DNA from: Bacillota bacterium | GTDB lineage: Bacteria; Bacillota_I; Bacilli_A; RF39; UBA660 | Direction of reading: 5' to 3' | DNA: 56,157 nt | NCBI GenBank assembly: GCA_021771185.1 | Contig: JAETPN010000007.1 | Span: 1-56,157, forward strand | Part shown: positions 27,252 through 36,494 of the stretch, in pieces | Layout of the letters: every line of letters starts with the position of its first letter | Position numbering within the stretch: position 1 is the first letter of the stretch | The notes under the pieces: generated by a model | Told to the model about the DNA's origin: nothing | The model's input: the letters and a program-made list of their open reading frames with translations, nothing else | The model's database searches: none | Made by a program: the position numbers and the translations under genes

Positions 27252-28026
27252 TGCGTTCAATCACTTCCTTTGCTAAATTAAGATAAGCTTCTGTTCCTCT
27301 ACTTTGTGGATCATAAGCTAAAATTGGTTTCCCATGACTTGGTGCCTCGGAAAGACGAACAAGTCTTGGAATAATGGTATCATAAACCCTTTCTTTAAAA
27401 TAACTTTTAACATCCTCAACAACTTCTAATCCTAAATTAGTTCTTGAATCTAACATCGTAAGTAAGACTCCCTCAATATCTAACGTTGGATTTAACTTTT
27501 TCTGTGCTAACATAATGGTATTTAATAACTGCATAATTCCCTCTAAGGCAAAAAATTCACATTGAACTGGAATAATCACAGAATCCGCTGCGGTTAAAGC
27601 ATTGGTTGTTAAAATACCTAAAGATGGAGGACAATCAATAATAATATAATCAAACATCGTTTTCGTAATATCCAAATATTTTTTTAATTGTGTTCCCTTA
27701 GTAAATGATGGATCCATTCTACTTTTTTCCATCAATTCAATATCTGCTCCAGCTAGATTAATTGTTGCTGGAATCACATAAAGGTTTGTAAATTTGGTTT
27801 TTATTACAACATCTTTTAATTCTGCTTGATCAATTAATAAATCATAAACACTTTTATCAAAATCAGCTTTATTAATTCCTAAACCCGTACTAGCATTTCC
27901 CTGCGGATCCAAATCAACTAATAAAACTTTCTTTCTAAGTACTCCTAAAGAAGCTGCAAGATTAATACTTGAGGTTGTTTTACCTACGCCACCTTTTTGA
28001 TTAACTAACGCAATTACTTTACCCAT
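27241..28026 (-). CDS. parA: chromosome-partitioning ATPase ParA (Soj)
   Basis: 261 residues from ATG at 28026 (MGKVIALVNQKGG), after AGGAGAA. A longer frame upstream has no ribosome site. Deviant Walker A KGGVGKTTSSINLA (residues 10-23), Walker A' in VDLDPQGN, and IIDCPPSLG (Walker B). ParA dimers bind DNA and act with ParB; in Bacillus Soj also regulates DnaA. A short protein with no N-terminal HTH, so it probably does not autorepress as plasmid ParA proteins do. Confidence 0.96.
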   Translation of the reverse strand: MGKVIALVNQKGGVGKTTSSINLAASLGVLRKKVLLVDLDPQGNASTGLGINKADFDKSVYDLLIDQAELKDVVIKTKFTNLYVIPATINLAGADIELMEKSRMDPSFTKGTQLKKYLDITKTMFDYIIIDCPPSLGILTTNALTAADSVIIPVQCEFFALEGIMQLLNTIMLAQKKLNPTLDIEGVLLTMLDSRTNLGLEVVEDVKSYFKERVYDTIIPRLVRLSEAPSHGKPILAYDPQSRGTEAYLNLAKEVIERNGN

Positions 28027-28120
28027 ATTCTCACTTCTCCTTTTAATACCTATAACTAATTTTATCATAATTCGTTTGAGAAAGCTATCTTTCGTGTTAA
28101 AAAGTTAGAATATTTCCCAA

Positions 28121-28146
28121 AAAGAAAACAAGAACTTATTCTTGTT
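28121..28146 (-). terminator. orphan terminator-like hairpin upstream of parA
   Basis: Minus strand: perfect AACAAGAA-TAAG-TTCTTGTT then TTCTTTTT. No gene ends here on that strand; the nearest upstream gene has its own terminator at 28599-28622. Confidence 0.5.
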
Positions 28147-28307
28147 GTATTACTTATCTTTATTATTATAATTTTTCTATTTTTGATATATTTTATAAAC
28201 AAATATAATATTCTTCATTCATTAAGTGTTTGCGAATATCGTTATTCCCCAAAAATGAATTTTTTTGATTTTAGGGAATAGATAACAAAAAGAAGCTAAG
28301 AAATTCA

Positions 28308-28334
28308 TTGTTAATATATACTATATATTAACAA
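28308..28334. repeat. perfect 27-bp palindrome
   Basis: 13-bp arms TTGTTAATATATA (28308-28320) and TATATATTAACAA (28322-28334) around a single C. A candidate protein-binding site or cruciform. Confidence 0.75.
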
Positions 28335-28598
28335 CATAAATAACGATTTATTATTGTGTTTTAAAATTATTATTTCTAATCTAAATTTAAATTATTGGTA
28401 TATTCAATAAAATAAAGGGAGAATATTAACAATTTTTTCCATATAATTATCTTATCTAATAAGATTAGATCATACTTTTGCAAGCTTTTTAGCCATTTTT
28501 ATCACAATTTTGTAATTTTTTTTGACTATTTTATCACGTTTTTGCGTTTTATTTGTTATTTACTTTATTTTTTTGTTTCTTAATAAAGATTTAATTCA

Positions 28599-28622
28599 TA
28601 AAAAAACACCAATTAAGGTGTT
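28599..28622 (-). terminator. terminator of the 28639-29538 gene
   Basis: Minus strand: AACACC-TTAATT-GGTGTT followed by T6. Confidence 0.85.
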
Positions 28623-28638
28623 ATATATATGTTTACAT

Positions 28639-29538
28639 TTATCTTCTAAAACCACCAGATGATTGAATATTATCATAATTATCCTCATCATTCATTGATC
28701 TTTCTTTCATAATTCCATTAGCCAACAATCCAATAACACTTCTAGCTTCTGCTTCACCTTTAGTTTCTATCAACTGTTTCAATAAGTTTGCTCCACCTAA
28801 AGAATTAATTACTGACTCAGGATATTGTTGAATCCAATCTGGTAAATCATCTACACTTTGTTTCTTATCAGATCCAGATAATAAAGTTTCTTTCTTGTGT
28901 TCACTTAAAAATTGTGAAGTAGATTCTAAAGTAGCAAAATTGTTACGTAATTGATCTAATTTATCACAATCTTCTTGAGATACTTTATCATCTTCATCAT
29001 AAGCAAAAGAATTTATTCTGTCTTTGTCTAATACTTCATACATGAAGTTTTGAACAATTGGCATTAATTGTTGATCGTCTGCAAATGTATTTGCAATAAA
29101 TTGAATATATCCCTCTAATGAACATATATCCACTTTCTCTGGTTCATAATAATATCGTGGACTTAATGCAACATACAGCATTTCTGGAACACCAATTTCA
29201 TTACTAATATATCTCTCACTATCATCATTAGAATTAGAAAAAAGTATTTGGCCATTTAATTTTCTAATTTCTATTTCTTCATAATCTAATCCATCATCAA
29301 CTTGCATTGAAATATTTTCACCTTCTGGTAAATAAGACATAATCTTTTTTAAGTCTTGATCGGCTGAATACCAACTTAAACTTCTTGTACAAGATAATTC
29401 AACTGACTCATCAGTCGTTGGACAATTATCAAAATCAAATCGCAGTATTGAATTTGGAATCACCATTTTTGATAATTTCTTAAATTCTTTTGGATGTTTT
29501 CCATGATAACGAATTTGAAAATCTCCACTCCATCCCAT
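28639..29538 (-). CDS. hypothetical acidic protein, 299 aa
   Basis: Not recognised. Strongly acidic soluble protein. N-terminal part (MGWSGDFQIRYHGKHPKEF..., residues 1-125) is mixed beta, with CTRSLSWYSADQDLKKIM and FSNSNDDSERYISNEIG. The C-terminal half is helical, with DWIQQYPESVINSLGGANLL and a final Ser/Gly tail. No signal peptide or membrane segment. Independently transcribed between parA and the kinase pair, in an accessory island between two conserved origin blocks. Confidence 0.6.
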   Translation of the reverse strand: MGWSGDFQIRYHGKHPKEFKKLSKMVIPNSILRFDFDNCPTTDESVELSCTRSLSWYSADQDLKKIMSYLPEGENISMQVDDGLDYEEIEIRKLNGQILFSNSNDDSERYISNEIGVPEMLYVALSPRYYYEPEKVDICSLEGYIQFIANTFADDQQLMPIVQNFMYEVLDKDRINSFAYDEDDKVSQEDCDKLDQLRNNFATLESTSQFLSEHKKETLLSGSDKKQSVDDLPDWIQQYPESVINSLGGANLLKQLIETKGEAEARSVIGLLANGIMKERSMNDEDNYDNIQSSGGFRR

Positions 29539-29720
29539 AAATATTTCACCTTTTATACCTTTCTTTATGTGTTTATTGTATCACATGGATCAAAATCTAA
29601 CTACTTTTATATTGAACTTTACATTTAGTTTTACACTGTATTTAAAAGCAGTTTTATAATTATAATATAATTAAAAACTATTTATGAGCCTATTATAAAA
29701 TATTGATTTAATCATACATC

Positions 29721-30359
29721 TCAATTACTATTTTTACAATTTATTTCTTCAATAAAACTATTTAATTTAGGTAAATCCTGTATGTAAAATCTTTTAAATT
29801 CATATTTCTTAAGCTTTATATATTGTATTTTTTTCTTAAAACTATCATTGTTGATATTACCTCTTTTATAATTTCTAATAAAAGATGTTAAAGCCGCTGT
29901 TCTCTTGATAATCAATGGTTTATCTACCATTAAATTAATATCCGATTTACAAAACAAATCACTTCCCTCATAAATAAAAATTTCATTTTTATTTTCTAAG
30001 GCATAATCAACAACCATTTTATCAAATTTCATTCTATATTCATTTTTTTGCTCGCGTGTTAAATTATTTTTTCTCCACTCGTTATTTTTAAAATAATCCT
30101 TTGTCTCTGGATATTTTTTTTGAAAGAGCCCAACAAAAAATGAACATTCTTCATTATCGTATTTATCACTCCACCCAAAATAATCTTGAACTACTACCCT
30201 TGCACCATATTTTTTACCTAGTTCTTTTGCCAATGTTGATTTACCTGAACCAACTAAACCAGTAATAAATAAAATATTAGTTTCCTTTCTATATAAATCC
30301 ATATTAATTGTTATATCTTTTTTTTGCTTTAGCCATCTTACTTTAAAATTATTGTTCAT
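29721..30359 (-). CDS. P-loop kinase-like ATPase (second of an overlapping pair)
   Basis: 212 residues. Walker A GLVGSGKST at residues 33-41, preceded by the strand ETNILFIT. Walker B-type strand is probably IFIYEGSD. It has the small nucleoside/adenylate-kinase-like fold with a LID-like basic stretch. A ~28-residue N-terminal basic segment (FKVRWLKQKKDITINM) precedes the fold. Substrate unknown. Its ATG overlaps the end of the other kinase by 11 bp, so they are co-translated. Confidence 0.65.
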   Translation of the reverse strand: MNNNFKVRWLKQKKDITINMDLYRKETNILFITGLVGSGKSTLAKELGKKYGARVVVQDYFGWSDKYDNEECSFFVGLFQKKYPETKDYFKNNEWRKNNLTREQKNEYRMKFDKMVVDYALENKNEIFIYEGSDLFCKSDINLMVDKPLIIKRTAALTSFIRNYKRGNINNDSFKKKIQYIKLKKYEFKRFYIQDLPKLNSFIEEINCKNSN

Positions 30360-30912
30360 TACTTATCACCTCAATTAAATCATTAAATATTTTATTACGA
30401 TGATAAGATACATCAATATATCTTATCCCGTATTTTTTACATTCAACTTCAAACTCTCTACTTTTATTTAACCATAATATAGCCCTATTCATGATTTCAT
30501 CATCTGTTTTTTTAATCATATAATCATTTTCATCTGCGTATATTTTGTAATTATTAAATACTTCTTCCGCAGTTAATCTAGGATAACCTAAAAATATAAC
30601 CATTGTATTTTCTATATTAAATCTTTGTTTTGCTTTTAAAGGTGTTATATCGCAACTTTCAAATATATAATTAAATTTATCTTTATGTTCTTTAATTTGA
30701 TATTCAAAAAGTTTTGCACAGAAATTTGGAAAATCTTCCTCCATCCCACTACCACCTATATGATTTATATTTAACTGTGGAAGCTCTTTTTGAAATGCAT
30801 TTCTTACACAGTCGCCATCAATAATATTATAATTACTAAATTTTTGTTTTAACATTCTAGCAAGTGTCGTCTTACCTGCTCTCGCAACACCTAATATTAC
30901 TATATTTTTCAT
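30349..30912 (-). CDS. P-loop kinase-like ATPase (first of an overlapping pair)
   Basis: 187 residues. Walker A GVARAGKTT at residues 8-16; IIDGDCVRNAF follows at the position of the phosphate-acceptor loop; YIFESCDITP is the probable Walker B strand. LID-like Lys/Arg region. Small nucleotide-kinase fold, substrate unknown. Paired with the next gene by overlap. The two are diverged from each other, so this is not a recent duplication. Confidence 0.65.
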   Translation of the reverse strand: MKNIVILGVARAGKTTLARMLKQKFSNYNIIDGDCVRNAFQKELPQLNINHIGGSGMEEDFPNFCAKLFEYQIKEHKDKFNYIFESCDITPLKAKQRFNIENTMVIFLGYPRLTAEEVFNNYKIYADENDYMIKKTDDEIMNRAILWLNKSREFEVECKKYGIRYIDVSYHRNKIFNDLIEVISNEQ

Positions 30913-30999
30913 AACTCACTCTCACTTTATCATTCATATTTTCTAATTATCAATTATAAACATTACCATGTTTTCACACTTATGATATTGAAAAAGATC

Positions 31000-31068
31000 T
31001 TACGCATATAGATCACTACACTTTAATTTTCCTTGTTTAAACAAAATTTTCATTTCTTCAAGAGTCAT
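31000..31068 (-). CDS. 22-residue micropeptide gene with strong signals
   Basis: ATG at 31068, peptide MTLEEMKILFKQGKLKCSDL plus two residues, TAA at 31000-31002. GAGGTG lies five bases upstream. A canonical promoter 17-46 bases upstream yields a nearly leaderless mRNA. The peptide pattern TLxExKxLxKxxxxK resembles the Rho_N-like end of FtsH just upstream ([15 protein letters not shown]). It could be a duplicated fragment, a regulatory peptide or chance. Confidence 0.45.
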   Translation of the reverse strand: MTLEEMKILFKQGKLKCSDLYA

Positions 31069-31085
31069 ACTAACACCTCAAGTTT

Positions 31086-31114
31086 ATTATATAATAAAAA
31101 GAAAAAGAAGACAA
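31086..31114 (-). promoter_or_regulatory. promoter of the micropeptide
   Basis: -35 TTGTCT (31109-31114), 17-bp spacer, -10 TATAAT (31086-31091). The -35 abuts the ftsH stop codon. Confidence 0.65.
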
Positions 31115-33106
31115 TTATTCATCATCTTCTTGTAGGGCATCTACTAATTCTTCTTTTTTCATTTTATTATAACCTTTGATCCCTTTTTCTTTTGCTAAAT
31201 CTTTTAATTCAGAAAGTGTTAGATCTGATAACGTTGTTGGTTTAACAAGATCTTCTTCAGTTTCTTCATCCTTTGGCATATGTCCATGTTCAACTAAATA
31301 TGCAATTTGTTCTTTCGTAATTGTTTCATGTTCAAGAAGTGTATTAGCGATTAAATCTAATAAATCTCTATTTTCAGAAATAATTTTTTTCGTAATATCA
31401 TAACATTCGTTAATAATTTTACGTTGTTCTTGGTCAATTTCAAAAGCAACTTGACTTGAGAAATTACGACTCTTATTATAGTCACGACCTAAGAAAACAC
31501 TAGATTCTTGATGTTCAAATTGAACTGGTCCTAAATCACTCATTCCATATTCTGTAACCATACTACGAGCAATTTTAGTTGCCTTTTCAAAGTCATTATG
31601 AGCACCTGTGGTAATTTCACCAAAGATCGTTTCTTCGGCAACACGTCCAGCTAGTAACCCACTAATTGTTTCTAATAATTCAGTTTTTGTAGAAAGATAT
31701 CTTTCTTCTTTTGGCAACATTAAATTATATCCACCCGCGTTTCCACGAGGTATAATTGTAATTTTTTGAACTTCATTAGCACCACTTAAACGTAATCCTA
31801 AGACTGCATGGCCTGCTTCATGATAAGCAACAACTTTCTTTTCATGTTCAGTATACTTATGAGATTTTTTAGCTGGTCCCATTAAAACACGATCATGGGC
31901 TTCATCTAATTCTTCCATACCAATCGCAGCTTTATTACGACGAACTGCAAGTAATGCAGATTCATTTAATAAGTTTTCAAGATCAGCACCACTAAATCCT
32001 ACGGTACGTTCTGCAATATTAGATAGTGTAATACCATCTTCAAAAATTTTATTACGGGCATGAACAGCTAAAATTTCTTCACGTCCTTTTTTATCTGGTA
32101 AGTTAACCGTTACTTGACGGTCAAAACGACCTGGACGAAGTAAAGCTGGATCTAAGACATCAGGACGATTGGTTGCGGCAATAATGATAATTCCTTCATT
32201 TGCTCCAAACCCATCCATTTCCGTAAGTAATTGATTTAAAGTTTGTTCACGTTCATCGTGACCTCCACCAATACCACTTCCACGTTGACGTCCTACTGCA
32301 TCGATTTCGTCAATAAAAATAAGACATGGTGCATTATGTTTTGCTTGTTTAAACATATCACGAACACGACTAGCACCTACTCCAACGAATAACTCTACAA
32401 AGTCTGATCCACTAATAAAATAGAAAGGAACATTAGCTTCTCCAGCTACTGCTTTCGCTAGTAATGTTTTACCTGTTCCTGGAGGACCTACTAATAACAC
32501 CCCCTTAGGAATACGTGCACCTAAGCGTTGGAATTTCTTTGGTTCTCTTAAGAAATCAATTAATTCTTGTACTTCTTCTTTTTCTTCATCTAATCCTGCA
32601 ACATCTTTAAATGTTACCTTATTATTATCAGGATTTAATTTTGCACGGCTTTTTCCAAAATCCATCGATTTATTCGCATTTCCCATTTGTCTTGTGATAA
32701 AGAAGAATGCTGCTCCAATTAAAAGAATCATTGGTAAGACATTCATCACAAATAATAATAACTTGCTTGAATCTGGATCTGGAGAAGTGTTTAATTTAAA
32801 ATTATACTTCTTTTGTACCGTAAGTAATTTATTCATGACATCTTCTGAAAATGGTACTCTTACATAGAATGACTCATTTTCGTCATAATCACTGGATTCT
32901 CCACGAATTTCATAAATACTCGCATTTCTTTTTGGCGTAATTTGAATTTCTGTAATTTCGCCTTTGTTTGCCATTTTCATAAACTCATCATAAGTGAGTA
33001 CATTTACTTTTTGATTTAATGTATTAAATAAGAATAATACACTTACAATAAAAAGCGCTAATAATGCATATGGCAAAAACGTTTTTTTCATTTGTTTTTG
33101 ATTCAT
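31115..33106 (-). CDS. ftsH: ATP-dependent zinc metalloprotease FtsH with Rho_N-like C-terminal domain
   Basis: 663 residues. Two transmembrane helices (about residues 10-27 and 115-137), AAA+ domain with [19 protein letters not shown] and the arginine finger in [13 protein letters not shown], then the zinc protease site HEAGH. Degrades membrane and regulatory proteins. The last ~40 residues ([18 protein letters not shown] and [11 protein letters not shown]) look like a Rho_N/SAP-type small nucleic-acid-binding motif, an unusual addition. Start after AAGGAGG. Directly follows tilS; the hpt gene normally between them is absent. Confidence 0.95.
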   Translation of the reverse strand: MNQKQMKKTFLPYALLALFIVSVLFLFNTLNQKVNVLTYDEFMKMANKGEITEIQITPKRNASIYEIRGESSDYDENESFYVRVPFSEDVMNKLLTVQKKYNFKLNTSPDPDSSKLLLFVMNVLPMILLIGAAFFFITRQMGNANKSMDFGKSRAKLNPDNNKVTFKDVAGLDEEKEEVQELIDFLREPKKFQRLGARIPKGVLLVGPPGTGKTLLAKAVAGEANVPFYFISGSDFVELFVGVGASRVRDMFKQAKHNAPCLIFIDEIDAVGRQRGSGIGGGHDEREQTLNQLLTEMDGFGANEGIIIIAATNRPDVLDPALLRPGRFDRQVTVNLPDKKGREEILAVHARNKIFEDGITLSNIAERTVGFSGADLENLLNESALLAVRRNKAAIGMEELDEAHDRVLMGPAKKSHKYTEHEKKVVAYHEAGHAVLGLRLSGANEVQKITIIPRGNAGGYNLMLPKEERYLSTKTELLETISGLLAGRVAEETIFGEITTGAHNDFEKATKIARSMVTEYGMSDLGPVQFEHQESSVFLGRDYNKSRNFSSQVAFEIDQEQRKIINECYDITKKIISENRDLLDLIANTLLEHETITKEQIAYLVEHGHMPKDEETEEDLVKPTTLSDLTLSELKDLAKEKGIKGYNKMKKEELVDALQEDDE

Positions 33107-33119
33107 TTTTTGCCTCCTT

Positions 33120-34445
33120 TTAATGATACTTAAGTATTATATCATATTTTTCTTCTTTTGTTTTACAAAATTTAGACTTTTTAAGTCCAGGAATCCACAC
33201 AATTCGACCTTGACTATCAGTAACGATTGGCCACTCTTGTCGCTTTTCTAAATCAATCTTTTCATCAATAAAAATATCTTTGACTTTTTTATGACCATGG
33301 AGTCCCTTCACTTCAATCACATCCCCATTCTGGCGACTTCGAACATGAAGTGGTAGTGTTAACTCTTCACTATTTAAACAACAACTAAAATTACTAAAAT
33401 CTTCTGGCTGTTGTAAAAACAAAAGTTGTTTTCCATTTTCTAATTTTTGGTCTCCATCTAAAAGGATATGATAATCATTAGATGTGATATTTTTGTGTTC
33501 AAATGATAATTTATGATACTTTTTTACTGCAATTATTGACTGTGGTAATTCAATATATGCATTCGCTTTGGATGAATGAATTAATTTCATTATTTGCTCC
33601 ACATGACGCTTATGAACCTGTGATAAATTTTTTTGATATACTTGCGCTAACACTTCATAAATCAATTGTTGTTGAATTAAAGGAGTATAAGTAGACCAAT
33701 GACTTAAATCAAGTGTTTGCTGCTCAATCACTTCTTTTTTTATTTCGTTTACATCTGCTTCCACTTCATTTTCATATAGGACTAACATATCACTAAAATC
33801 ACGGAATTTTTTGACTAAGTGAGGTTCTTCTTTTTTTAATAATGGAATGATATATTTTCGATAACGATTTCTCGTATACTTATCCTTTTCATTCGATGCA
33901 TCTACCACATAAGGAATATGATGTTCTTTAACAAACTCGAGAATTTCTTCTTTTGTATAATCTAAGAAAGGTCGAAGTAATTGATACTGCTTACGATATT
34001 CTTGTTTTCTTAAACCACGATACCCCTTTAAGGTAGATCCTCTGACAATATGCATCAAAATCGTTTCAATTAAATCATCCCCATGATGAGCAGTAAATAA
34101 ATAGGATGCATGATATTTTTTTAACAGGAACTCAAAAAATTCATAACGTTTATAATGAGCCTGTTCATGAAAGTTTGTATTTTCCCAATGATCAATAGAA
34201 AGAAGTTCAAAAACAACTCCATGATCCATACAATAAGAACGTACAAATTCTGCTTCAGATTCACTTTCTTTTCGCACATTATGATTTACATGAGCACAAA
34301 CTAAGGTATAAGGAATTTCTTTTTGATATTCTAATAATACCGAAAGTAATGCCATAGAATCTGGTCCACCACTGACACCAACAATGAGCACATCATCTTT
34401 GGTTAAATGATAGTTTTTTAATTCATTTTTTACTTCTTCTACCAT
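33120..34445 (-). CDS. tilS: tRNA(Ile)-lysidine synthase
   Basis: 441 residues. PP-loop SGGPDSMALL near residue 26 of the N-terminal ATP-pyrophosphatase domain; substrate-binding text HVNHNVRKESESEAEFVRSYC, TAHHGDDLIET, and a TilS C-terminal domain from ~residue 350 (LPLHVRSRQNGDVI). Converts C34 of the CAU tRNA to lysidine, so it is essential for AUA decoding. It overlaps ung by 7 bp at its start. Confidence 0.95.
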   Translation of the reverse strand: MVEEVKNELKNYHLTKDDVLIVGVSGGPDSMALLSVLLEYQKEIPYTLVCAHVNHNVRKESESEAEFVRSYCMDHGVVFELLSIDHWENTNFHEQAHYKRYEFFEFLLKKYHASYLFTAHHGDDLIETILMHIVRGSTLKGYRGLRKQEYRKQYQLLRPFLDYTKEEILEFVKEHHIPYVVDASNEKDKYTRNRYRKYIIPLLKKEEPHLVKKFRDFSDMLVLYENEVEADVNEIKKEVIEQQTLDLSHWSTYTPLIQQQLIYEVLAQVYQKNLSQVHKRHVEQIMKLIHSSKANAYIELPQSIIAVKKYHKLSFEHKNITSNDYHILLDGDQKLENGKQLLFLQQPEDFSNFSCCLNSEELTLPLHVRSRQNGDVIEVKGLHGHKKVKDIFIDEKIDLEKRQEWPIVTDSQGRIVWIPGLKKSKFCKTKEEKYDIILKYH

Positions 34446-35086
34446 TTAATTTCATCCATTCCTTGTTCTTTTAAATACTGATTAATTCTTGAAAAAGGAC
34501 GACTTCCAAAAAAACCACGATTGGCAGATAATCCAGAAGGATGAACAGATTCAATAATTTTATGCTGAGGATTGGTAATTAATACTTTCTTACTTCGTGC
34601 ATAGGCTCCCCATAACACAAAAATCACAGGTTTTTCTCGCTCATTTAAAAGTTCAATTGTACGATCCGTAAATGTTTCCCATCCCTTGTTTTTATGAGAT
34701 AATGGATTTCCCGCCTGGACTGTCATAATAGAATTTAATAATAAAACACCTTGGTGTGCCCAATCACTTAAATTATTATTGGTTCTTCGAATCCCTAAAT
34801 CACTATATAATTCTTTAAAAATATTATTTAAAGACGATGGCCTGTTTTGAATTAAAACAGAAAAAGATAAACCATGTGCTTGATTTGGTCCATGATATGG
34901 ATCTTGACCTAAAATCACCACTTTTACGTCATCATAATCTGTATATCGAAACGCATTAAAAATATCTTTATACGGTGGATAAATCGTTTTCTGTTGATAT
35001 TCATTCTTCACAAAAATTCCTAAATCCCTAAAATAATCTTTTTTCATTTCATCTTTTAAAATAAGATCCCATTTTTTATTAATCAT
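34439..35086 (-). CDS. ung: uracil-DNA glycosylase
   Basis: 215 residues, family 1 UDG. Catalytic motif GQDPYHGPNQAHGLSFSV (Asp of GQDPYH) and HPSGLSANRGFFGSRPFS (catalytic His). Removes uracil from DNA. Normal length. Its start follows an extended -10 (TGATAAAAT near 35110) and GAGGTAATG. Position between alsT and tilS is not that of Bacillus. Confidence 0.96.
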   Translation of the reverse strand: MINKKWDLILKDEMKKDYFRDLGIFVKNEYQQKTIYPPYKDIFNAFRYTDYDDVKVVILGQDPYHGPNQAHGLSFSVLIQNRPSSLNNIFKELYSDLGIRRTNNNLSDWAHQGVLLLNSIMTVQAGNPLSHKNKGWETFTDRTIELLNEREKPVIFVLWGAYARSKKVLITNPQHKIIESVHPSGLSANRGFFGSRPFSRINQYLKEQGMDEIKW

Positions 35087-35122
35087 AATTCATTACCTCA
35101 ACAATATTTTATCACATTTCCC

Positions 35123-36424
35123 TTATTTTTTAGCGAAAAACTCATACTTTACAACATTCTTTAATTTAAATAAGGCATAAATATTAATGAGTGCTAAAAA
35201 AGCAACTAAAATATCAACAAATTTCCATAAAAGATCTGGAGACATGATGCAGCCTGCAAATAAAACAACTAAAGTTACTATCTTTAATATCATTAATTTT
35301 TTTGAACTTACTTTTTTACTCAAATATTTCAAACTAGATTCACCATAATAATAACCAGTTAATATAGTGGAAAAAGAAAAGAGTAAGATACTTAGGAAAA
35401 CAAAATAATTACCAAAAGATCCTAAATGATACGTAAAGGCATGTTGAGTTAATTCGATACCATTCATCTTAGAAAAATCAAAATCTAAATAATTAGATGT
35501 TAAAATAACAAAGGCAGTGGATGTACAAATTAAAAACATTGTAATATAAATTCCTAAAACTTGAAGATATCCTAAGGAAACGGAATCATTATTATCTGTA
35601 ATAGAAGAAGCAATACTACCAGTACCTAGGCCTGATTCCATCGCAAAAATACCACGTTGAATTCCGATCATTAGCATAGGCAAAAATCCAGAGATAAAAG
35701 ATTTAAAGTTAAACGCATCTTCTACAATCAATAAAATAACATTCCCTAATTTAGATGAAGATTTTACTAAAATAAAGAGGCTAATTCCGACATAAAATAA
35801 AGTCATTAAAGGCACCAATTTGTTGGTCATTCCGGAAATCCTCTCTACACCACCAAAAATAATAAGTGCCGTAAAAAACACTAACATAACACCTACAAGA
35901 AAAGGTAAAATAGGAAGAATCATTTGAATCGATTTGGTAATGGTATTTGCTTGAATGCCAATAAAACCTCCGACGTAAGAAATTAAAATAAAGATCGCAT
36001 ATATCATTCCTAATTTTTTTAAGTGTAATCCATTCTTCATATAATACATAGGACCACCCTTATACACATTTTTAAAATCATGTTCTTTGTACACATTTCC
36101 AACAATGGTTTCATAAAATGTATGAATTGCGCATAAAAAGGTAATCATCCACATCCAAAAAATTGCACCTGGTCCACCGTAATAAATCGCTAACGCGACC
36201 CCTGCTAAACTACCAACACCAATTCTACCTGCTAAAACCATCATTAATGTTCCAAACGGACTAATACCCTGTGTTTTTTTATCAGGTTTCAAAGATTTAA
36301 AGATCTTTTTAAAATAAAACTGTGGAAAACGTAACTCTTTACTGAAATATATCCCACTACAAAAAATAATCACAGCGGCTACTGCCCATAATACTTTATT
36401 TAACCATTCTAACATAAAATTCAC
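35123..36424 (-). CDS. sodium/alanine symporter of the AGCS family
   Basis: 433 residues, about ten membrane helices. Signature GRIGVGSLAGVALAIYYGGPGAIFWMWM and the ESGLGTGSIASS motif are typical of AGCS amino-acid carriers that import Ala or Gly with Na+. The full family is about 450-490 residues, so this is a slightly short version with a reduced C-terminus. Substrate assigned by family only. Confidence 0.88.
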   Translation of the reverse strand: MNFMLEWLNKVLWAVAAVIIFCSGIYFSKELRFPQFYFKKIFKSLKPDKKTQGISPFGTLMMVLAGRIGVGSLAGVALAIYYGGPGAIFWMWMITFLCAIHTFYETIVGNVYKEHDFKNVYKGGPMYYMKNGLHLKKLGMIYAIFILISYVGGFIGIQANTITKSIQMILPILPFLVGVMLVFFTALIIFGGVERISGMTNKLVPLMTLFYVGISLFILVKSSSKLGNVILLIVEDAFNFKSFISGFLPMLMIGIQRGIFAMESGLGTGSIASSITDNNDSVSLGYLQVLGIYITMFLICTSTAFVILTSNYLDFDFSKMNGIELTQHAFTYHLGSFGNYFVFLSILLFSFSTILTGYYYGESSLKYLSKKVSSKKLMILKIVTLVVLFAGCIMSPDLLWKFVDILVAFLALINIYALFKLKNVVKYEFFAKK

Positions 36425-36461
36425 CTACTATATTTTATCCGCTTCAATAGGTAAATTATGT

Positions 36462-36494
36462 CAAAAAAAAGAAAAAGCTTAGCGTAAGCTTTTT
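36462..36494 (-). terminator. terminator overlapping the stop codon of 36479-36946
   Basis: Minus strand: perfect 10-bp stem AAAAAGCTTA / TAAGCTTTTT, loop CGC, then TC and T8. The TAA stop (36479-36481 complement) lies in the 3' arm. Confidence 0.85.

Larger units (their letters stand above)
28027..28638. other. 612-bp non-coding AT-rich stretch upstream of parA
   Basis: No open frame with a ribosome site on either strand; the longest is 28 codons. It contains the parA promoter region (TGATAAAAT near 28065), an orphan terminator-like hairpin (28127-28146), a perfect 27-bp palindrome (28308-28334), a second inverted repeat (ATCTAAT/ATTAGAT, around 28452-28470) and a direct repeat of GTGATAAAA elements on the minus strand (around 28500 and 28535). 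I see no clear DnaA box. Confidence 0.6.

Noticed and set aside
28027..28638. Replication origin upstream of parA
   Set aside because: AT-rich with palindromes, but no DnaA-box cluster and no dnaA gene; gene order and parS array point to an origin right of the window.
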